Shown in pieces: positions 31,676-36,396 of a DNA stretch of 36,396 nt. The stretch covers positions 1 through 36,396 of the forward strand of contig UQPF01000018.1 of assembly GCA_900542905.1 (NCBI GenBank). The letters are read 5' to 3'. The translations under genes and the position numbers were made by a program. Source of the DNA: an uncultured Collinsella sp. Its GTDB lineage: Bacteria; Actinomycetota; Coriobacteriia; Coriobacteriales; Coriobacteriaceae. The notes under the pieces were generated by a model that had not been told where the DNA came from, did not search any database, and saw nothing but the letters and a program-made list of their open reading frames with translations. Positions within the stretch are counted from its first letter, which is position 1; each line of letters starts with the position of its first letter.

Positions 31676-32168
31676 CTTGTACAGCCTTATCAATCAAATG
31701 GGAAAGCTCCATTGCGCGGTCACCGTGTGCCTCGAGCGTTATCGTTCGCACATCGCTGTCGCCCTCATCACGCTTGAGCGTCACCGAAAGATACTCATCC
31801 GTCAGCTCGTCCTGGAATTGTTCGCCCCATTCCAGCAGGCAAGCACCCTCATAGCCCAGCACATCGAAAATGCCCGTATCCTCGAGCTCGTAGGCATGCT
31901 CCAGGCGGTATAGATCAAAGTGAAACAGCGGAATACGACCTTGATCGTGAACGGCCATGAGCGCAAACGTAGGGCTCGTAACCATACGCTCATCGCCCAG
32001 CCCGCGCGAGACGCCCTTGGTAAAGTGAGTTTTGCCCACTCCCAGGCCACCGGTCAGGATGAGCACATCGCCGTCCTCAAGGCACGGTGCAATTAGCTCG
32101 CCAAAGTACTCCGTATCGGCAGCGCAAGTCGTTTTGTAAGTACCTACCCCCAGGCGCTCCAGGGACAT
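31662..32168 (-). CDS. tsaE: tRNA t6A biosynthesis ATPase TsaE
   Basis: TsaE is the P-loop ATPase that drives turnover of the TsaB-TsaD complex. The 168-residue protein has Walker A GGLGVGKTHFTKG at about residue 40, switch-like SPTFALM, HFDLYRLE and LLEWGE, all family hallmarks. The ATG has AAGGAG upstream. It overlaps the start of the TsaB-RimI-TsaD gene, so all four t6A-related activities come from two coupled genes. Confidence 0.93.
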   Translation of the reverse strand: MSLERLGVGTYKTTCAADTEYFGELIAPCLEDGDVLILTGGLGVGKTHFTKGVSRGLGDERMVTSPTFALMAVHDQGRIPLFHFDLYRLEHAYELEDTGIFDVLGYEGACLLEWGEQFQDELTDEYLSVTLKRDEGDSDVRTITLEAHGDRAMELSHLIDKAVQDELA

Positions 32169-32180
32169 ATATGCTCCTTA

Positions 32181-32801
32181 TTATTCCGAGGCGTCCTCTG
32201 GTGCGGGATGTCGCTCCAGATAATCGCCCAGCATCTTAAAGTCTTCCTCCAGCAGCTCCTGCCACGCCGGATTGCGCAGCGCTGCTGCCGGATGAAAAGT
32301 GGGCATTACTACAAAATGCCCCATCTGGTGGAACCTGCCGCGCAGCTTAGTAATGCCAATCTCGGTCTTAAGCACAAAGTGCGTCGCGGGGTTGCCGAGC
32401 GTCACGATAATATCAGGCCAGATGCTTCGAATCTGCTCACGCAAAAACGGCGAGCAAGCCAGCACTTCCTCGGGACGCGGATTGCGGTTTCCCGGCGGGC
32501 GGCACTTAAGCACGTTGGCAATGTAGACGTCTTCGCGTTTGAGCCCCGCCAGCGACAAAATGCCGTTGAGGTCCTCGCCTGCCGCCCCCACAAAGGGCTC
32601 GCCCTGCAAATCCTCATTGCGGCCCGGCGCCTCACCGATAAACATCACGCGAGCGCGGGGGTTTCCCACGCCAAACACGATATTGTGACGCGACTGGTAG
32701 AGCTGGCAGAGGTGACAATCGCCCAGAACGGCCTCAATTTCCTCGAGTGCGACCTCACGTGGCGCCTGATGGGTATGGCCGGGGATGTGCATGACGCCCA
32801 T
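32181..32801 (-). CDS. Family 4 uracil-DNA glycosylase (Fe-S type)
   Basis: The enzyme removes uracil from DNA, the first step of base-excision repair. The 206-residue protein shows FIGEAPGRNEDLQGEPFVG (family 4 motif A, Glu in place of the family 1 Asp), NVLKCRPPGNRNP, and FHPAAALRNP (motif with catalytic-loop His). Cysteines in CHLCQLYQ, LKCRPP and ACSPF are the usual four ligands of the [4Fe-4S] cluster. The ATG has TAGGAG upstream, 8 nt after the alr stop. This class is common in bacteria without or alongside Ung. Confidence 0.93.
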   Translation of the reverse strand: MGVMHIPGHTHQAPREVALEEIEAVLGDCHLCQLYQSRHNIVFGVGNPRARVMFIGEAPGRNEDLQGEPFVGAAGEDLNGILSLAGLKREDVYIANVLKCRPPGNRNPRPEEVLACSPFLREQIRSIWPDIIVTLGNPATHFVLKTEIGITKLRGRFHQMGHFVVMPTFHPAAALRNPAWQELLEEDFKMLGDYLERHPAPEDASE

Positions 32802-32809
32802 AGCGGCTC

Positions 32810-33955
32810 CTACACGTAGACCTTGTCGAGACGCATGCCAAAGCCGCAGGCGACCTCGTAGTTAATCGTTCCGCGCAGTCGGGCCATCTCGTCCATGGTA
32901 ATCTCGGCATCGCCATCGCGGCCGACAATAATCATCTCGTCACCATACTCGGCCTCGGGAATCTCGTGTGCCGGGTTGGACTGAATGGCGACCATAAACT
33001 GGTCCATGCAGATATTGCCAACCTGATGCACGCGCTCGCCGCGATACAGCACATCCATACGATTGGAAAGCGTACGCGATAGGCCGTCGGCATAACCGAT
33101 CGGCAGCGTGCAGATCTGAACGCGCGTACGCGGTACGCGGTAGGTAAAACCGTAGCCCACGCCCTCACCCATCGCAGGGTGTGCCACGCGCGTCACGCGC
33201 GCATGGACGCTCATAACGGGGTCAAGCTGCATCACGCGGCCACTCAGCTCGCACGGCTGCATGCCATACAAGCCAACGCCGGCGCGGATCATATCAAAAT
33301 GCATCGAGGGGTCGAGCATCGAGGACGGCGTATTGGCGCAGTGCACGATACCGCACTCAAAACCCGCATCCTTAATGGCCTGAGCGGCCTCGGTAAAGCG
33401 CTGACACTGCAGCTTGTAGTCCCAGCCCGAAGGTTCATCGGCCGTGGCGAAGTGCGTAAATACGCCGTCGCACTGAATACCACGATGGAAATTTATACCG
33501 CGGACAAAGTCGAGCACCTGCGTGTAGTGAACGCCGATACGATTCATGCCCGTCTCGATGGCGAGATGATACTTGCCCACTTTGCCCGCCGCGACGGCAC
33601 ATTCGCCATACGCAAGAGCAAAGTCAGACGTATAGACCGAGGGCATGATATCAAACTCGAGCAACGTCGGAATGGCCTCGATAGGCGGCTCGCTTAGGAT
33701 GAGGATGGGTTTCGTAATCCCGCCCTGTCGGAGCTCAACGCCCTCGTTAACCGTCGCCACGGCAAACATGTCGGCACCGGCCGAATACATGATCTTGGCG
33801 CACTCAACAGCTCCATGACCATAAGCATCGGCCTTGACCACGCAGCACAGGCGCTGACGTGGATTCAGCAAGTTCTTATAGGCCCTCGTGTTGCGACGGA
33901 GCGCCCCGCGGTCGATCTCGACCCAGGACCAGCGCGTCAAATCGGCTTTATTCAT
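32810..33955 (-). CDS. alr: Alanine racemase
   Basis: Alr makes D-alanine for peptidoglycan with a PLP cofactor. The 381-residue protein has the PLP-lysine motif VVKADAYGHG with Lys41, GVGLYGMQP, the second catalytic tyrosine in VGYGFTYRVPR, and NICMDQFMV near the C-terminus. It starts two nt after the nnr stop, so the genes are coupled. The arrangement acpS-nnr-alr is common in Gram-positive bacteria. Confidence 0.95.
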   Translation of the reverse strand: MNKADLTRWSWVEIDRGALRRNTRAYKNLLNPRQRLCCVVKADAYGHGAVECAKIMYSAGADMFAVATVNEGVELRQGGITKPILILSEPPIEAIPTLLEFDIMPSVYTSDFALAYGECAVAAGKVGKYHLAIETGMNRIGVHYTQVLDFVRGINFHRGIQCDGVFTHFATADEPSGWDYKLQCQRFTEAAQAIKDAGFECGIVHCANTPSSMLDPSMHFDMIRAGVGLYGMQPCELSGRVMQLDPVMSVHARVTRVAHPAMGEGVGYGFTYRVPRTRVQICTLPIGYADGLSRTLSNRMDVLYRGERVHQVGNICMDQFMVAIQSNPAHEIPEAEYGDEMIIVGRDGDAEITMDEMARLRGTINYEVACGFGMRLDKVYV

Positions 33956-33957
33956 GA

Positions 33958-35574
33958 TTAGTCATCCGACCCTTCGTCCATGATTCCCAGATCTTCGAGC
34001 GCATCCTTTGCCGCCAGTTCCATGGCAGGACCGATCAAGTCGATAAGATCGGTCGCGATGACGCTCTTCTCACCATACTCCGTCGCCGCGGCAAAACCGG
34101 CGTAGCTGTGAAGTGCGACGGCGTACGAATACAGCAACTCCCAACGATCCATCTCGTCGCGCATGGTGGCAAGCGTGCCGGCCAAAATACCCGCGAGAAC
34201 ATCACCCGAACCGGCAGTTGCCAGAGAAGCCGGACCCGAGAGCGGCAGCAGCACACGCTCAACGCCACAGATAGCCGTCGTCGGCCCCTTGGCAATGACC
34301 ACCAGATTGTCGGAGCCTGCAGCCCAGACAACCTTCTGCGCGGCCGCAATCGCGGTACCAAGGTCGTTCACCTCGTCACCGGCAACCAGACGCGAAAGCT
34401 CACGATAGTGCGGCGTCATAACCAACGGCTGCTCGCGACGATACATCTCGGGATTACTATCAATACCGTCAATGGCAATCTTAGCAAGGCAGTTGAGTGC
34501 ATCGGCGTCCAAAATAAGCGGCACATCAAGCTCGAGCAAGCCCGAAACCACCTGCATAGCGCCGGCAGATGTCGTCATACCGGGACCGCACAGTACACAG
34601 CTGTACTTCTTTGCAATCTCGCACACAGTCATGCGCGCAGCGGCGCCAAAGGAGCCGCGGGAATCAGACGGAATAGCAAAGACGGGAATCGAAGGAAGTG
34701 CCATGCGAATAAGATTGGCGCAGGCGTCAGGAGCCGCGACTGCCACGTAACCAGCACCCGCGCGAGCTGCAGACTTGGCCGCCATAATGGCAGCACCAGG
34801 ATATTGCGCAGATCCGGCGACAATAAGCACAGAGCCACGGGAATACTTATCGATATTCGTAGGTAGTGGAGCAAAGTAATCAACTAAGTCACCGGGCTCG
34901 ACAATCTCGGCGGCGTGGTCGACATCATCGATGACCTCGTCAAGACGGTCGTAAAGATTGCCGCAGATCAAATCGCCAGCATACTCAGGGCCATCAGCGC
35001 TATACAGACCAATCTTGGGCGCAATCATCGTCACCGTATGCTCGGCACGAATGCAGTCGTCATCAACAACGCCCGTCTCGGCATTCAGGCCCGAGGGGAC
35101 ATCAATGGATACGACACAATCGGCGCATTCATTGACCGTAGGAATCCAGATGGAGAACGGCGCACGCAGATTCCCGTGGAAACCGGTACCAAAAATGGCA
35201 TCAACAACAACATCGGCCTTATCGATCAAAACCTCGAGTTCGTCACGCGAGGGGCCGACACAAACGTGCACATCGCGGCCGGCAGTACGACGAGCAACAT
35301 GACGTGCCAGAGCAGCAGGAATCTCATCCGGCTCAACCGGAGAAACGATATCGACGTCCACACCCTTATGGCTCAGAATATCGGCGGCAACCCAACCGTC
35401 GCCGCCATTATTACCAAAACCGACCAGAACGAGAACCCGATCGGGATTGAGCTTCAAGACCTCGTTGGCGGCAAACTCACCCGCTAGCTCCATAAGCTCG
35501 GCCTTCGAAGTCCCTTCGCGTTCGATGATGTCCTCGAGACGAACGACTTCTTCGGTACTCAAAACCGGTTTCAT
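33958..35574 (-). CDS. nnr: Bifunctional NAD(P)H-hydrate epimerase/ADP-dependent dehydratase
   Basis: This metabolite-repair enzyme restores damaged NADH and NADPH hydrates. The 538-residue protein has an N-terminal YjeF_N epimerase domain (residues 1-215; VGFGNNGGDGWVAADIL and FGTGFHGNLR) and a C-terminal ribokinase-like ADP-dependent dehydratase (about 225-525; GSAQYPGAAIMAA, DADALNCLA and ATAGSGDVLAGILAG). The start directly abuts the acpS stop (TAGATG), with GGAGC inside the acpS end serving as its ribosome-binding site. The last 15 residues are acidic. Confidence 0.94.
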   Translation of the reverse strand: MKPVLSTEEVVRLEDIIEREGTSKAELMELAGEFAANEVLKLNPDRVLVLVGFGNNGGDGWVAADILSHKGVDVDIVSPVEPDEIPAALARHVARRTAGRDVHVCVGPSRDELEVLIDKADVVVDAIFGTGFHGNLRAPFSIWIPTVNECADCVVSIDVPSGLNAETGVVDDDCIRAEHTVTMIAPKIGLYSADGPEYAGDLICGNLYDRLDEVIDDVDHAAEIVEPGDLVDYFAPLPTNIDKYSRGSVLIVAGSAQYPGAAIMAAKSAARAGAGYVAVAAPDACANLIRMALPSIPVFAIPSDSRGSFGAAARMTVCEIAKKYSCVLCGPGMTTSAGAMQVVSGLLELDVPLILDADALNCLAKIAIDGIDSNPEMYRREQPLVMTPHYRELSRLVAGDEVNDLGTAIAAAQKVVWAAGSDNLVVIAKGPTTAICGVERVLLPLSGPASLATAGSGDVLAGILAGTLATMRDEMDRWELLYSYAVALHSYAGFAAATEYGEKSVIATDLIDLIGPAMELAAKDALEDLGIMDEGSDD

Positions 35575-36114
35575 CTATGCTCCTAGCGTATCTTGCGAAG
35601 CATCGCCCAGGTGCTCCGTCAATGCTGAATTCTGCAGCTGCTCAAGCTCATCTAAAACAGAGCGAGCCTCTTTAAATGTCTGCGCTACGCGTTTCTTGGT
35701 ACTCACCTTTTCCTCTTTTGGCTTAGGCCGAGCATCTTCGGTAATCGCGATGGCATTCGCAACGGCTAAGTCTCCTGTAAGCGTAATGGAAAGAGCGACC
35801 TCAACAACACCCAGCTCTTGAGCGATCTCGAGAGCACGGCCCGAAAGCAGCGCCTTCGGTTTGCCGAGTTTATCACGCGTAACCGAAACATCCTTGCGAC
35901 CAACGCCTTGACTAAAACCCGTGCCGAGAGCTTTAAGTACCGCCTCGCGCGAAGCAAAGCGGCTGGCATAGTGAGCAGCGGGGCGCGATGATGCATCGCA
36001 ATACGCACGCTCTTCTTCGGTAAACACACGCCTAGCAAACGACGGCGTCTTTTCAAGAATTGATTTCATACGGGAAATCTCGACGATATCAACGCCGATA
36101 CCAGCTTCAGCCAT
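35575..36114 (-). CDS. acpS: Holo-[acyl-carrier-protein] synthase with C-terminal extension
   Basis: AcpS transfers 4'-phosphopantetheine from CoA to acyl carrier protein. From the ATG at 36114 (GGAGGTGAAC upstream; an ATG 12 nt earlier lacks a site) it is 179 residues, with GIGVDIVEISRM at the N-terminus (Mg-binding Asp) and ASREAVLKALGTGFSQGV (catalytic WxxKEA-type region, here with Arg-Glu-Ala). Usual AcpS ends near residue 125; here about 50 charged residues follow (KPKPKEEKVSTKKR... LDELEQLQN), predicted helical. It heads a run acpS-nnr-alr-udg-tsaE-tsaBD on the minus strand. Confidence 0.92.
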   Translation of the reverse strand: MAEAGIGVDIVEISRMKSILEKTPSFARRVFTEEERAYCDASSRPAAHYASRFASREAVLKALGTGFSQGVGRKDVSVTRDKLGKPKALLSGRALEIAQELGVVEVALSITLTGDLAVANAIAITEDARPKPKEEKVSTKKRVAQTFKEARSVLDELEQLQNSALTEHLGDASQDTLGA

Positions 36115-36143
36115 GTTCACCTCCATATCGCACAGACTAAGTT

Positions 36144-36173
36144 ATTGTAGCCCGTTCACAGAAGATGCGACAA
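36144..36173 (-). promoter_or_regulatory. Promoter of the acpS operon
   Basis: On the minus strand TTGTCG (36173-36168) and TACAAT (36149-36144) are 18 nt apart, placing transcription start about 20 nt before the acpS start codon region. The whole run of six genes downstream has no internal terminator that I can see. Confidence 0.65.
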
Positions 36174-36223
36174 ACGAGGGTTATAAAACACAGCTACTAT
36201 GTGAGACAAAAGCCCGCAAACGC

Positions 36224-36253
36224 AAAAAAGGGGGAGGCCGCGAGGCCTCCCCC
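36224..36253 (-). terminator. Intrinsic terminator of the rRNA operon
   Basis: GGGGGAGGCC pairs perfectly with GGCCTCCCCC around TCGC, followed by six T on the minus strand, about 35 nt after the 5S 3' end. Confidence 0.95.
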
Positions 36254-36288
36254 TTCTCAGTTCAAGCGTACGGCTCGGTGCCGTCCAC

Positions 36289-36396
36289 CGGTCAGCGGCG
36301 CCCTGGCCTCCCACGGGCTGACCCCGCAGTACTCTCGGCGCGATGGGGCTTAGCTTCCGGGTTCGGAACGGGACCGGGCGTGCCCCCCATGCTCTG
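36289..36396 (-). rRNA. rrf: 5S rRNA (3' part; 5' end beyond window)
   Basis: The reverse complement reads ...CCGTTCCGAACCCGGAAGCT followed by AAGCCCC and later GTACTGCGGGG, the conserved 5S helix III and loop B/C region, then GTGGGAGGCCAGGGCGCCGC near the 3' end. About 108 of roughly 117 nt are inside the window; the 3' end is estimated. It marks the end of an rRNA operon that continues to the right on the minus strand. Confidence 0.93.

Overview
The window looks like a chromosomal segment of a Collinsella-type coriobacterium (Actinomycetota, gut-associated). This is inferred from GC-rich coding DNA, the sugar-transport gene complement, a TsaB-RimI-TsaD fusion and intergenic DNA full of hairpins; no marker was searched. 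It contains no integrase, transposase or CRISPR array. Most genes are housekeeping or carbohydrate genes.

Layout. 1-3.6 kb (minus): a small protein of unknown function, two GntR/UTRA repressors and two SIS-domain sugar-phosphate proteins (the last cut by the window edge), probably an amino-sugar or fructosamine catabolic locus. 3.8-7.4 kb: a LacI-type regulator divergent from murB, then a Tat-exported coiled-coil cell-wall hydrolase. 7.7-12.9 kb (plus): galE, malQ and an alpha-glucan phosphorylase gene. 13.3-18.7 kb (minus): a TreR-like repressor followed by a CUT1 ABC sugar importer (binding lipoprotein, two permeases, MsmK-type ATPase). 18.9-21.4 kb (plus): a PTS EIIC-EIIB permease fused to a complete Cof-type HAD phosphatase. 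21.5-23.7 kb: a polyprenyl synthase, a cytoplasmic peptidoglycan-binding-domain protein and tRNA-Gln(UUG). 24.2-26.4 kb (minus): a large protein with a JetD-like Toprim C-terminus. 26.6-28.7 kb (minus): cstA behind a leader that looks like a translational attenuator. 29.3-36.1 kb (minus): an acpS-nnr-alr-udg-tsaE-tsaBD housekeeping run. The window ends in the 5S gene of an rRNA operon.

How the genes fit together. MalQ and the phosphorylase break down imported or stored alpha-glucans to glucose-1-phosphate, the ABC importer and PTS protein bring in oligosaccharides, and GalE links to UDP-sugars. Five near-identical 12-bp palindromes (consensus TTGTTTAAACAA) lie in front of malQ, the ABC operon, the TreR-like gene and the PTS-HAD gene, suggesting one shared regulon.

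The most unusual feature is a family of four long palindromes (6.1, 24.1, 28.9 and 29.2 kb). Each has a 69-nt conserved structured core, the same length in all four and identical in two, flanked by 31-43-bp inverted arms that are perfect or nearly so but differ in sequence from copy to copy. At two of them a decayed inverted copy of the neighbouring gene's 3' end lies on the far side of the element. I do not recognise this family.
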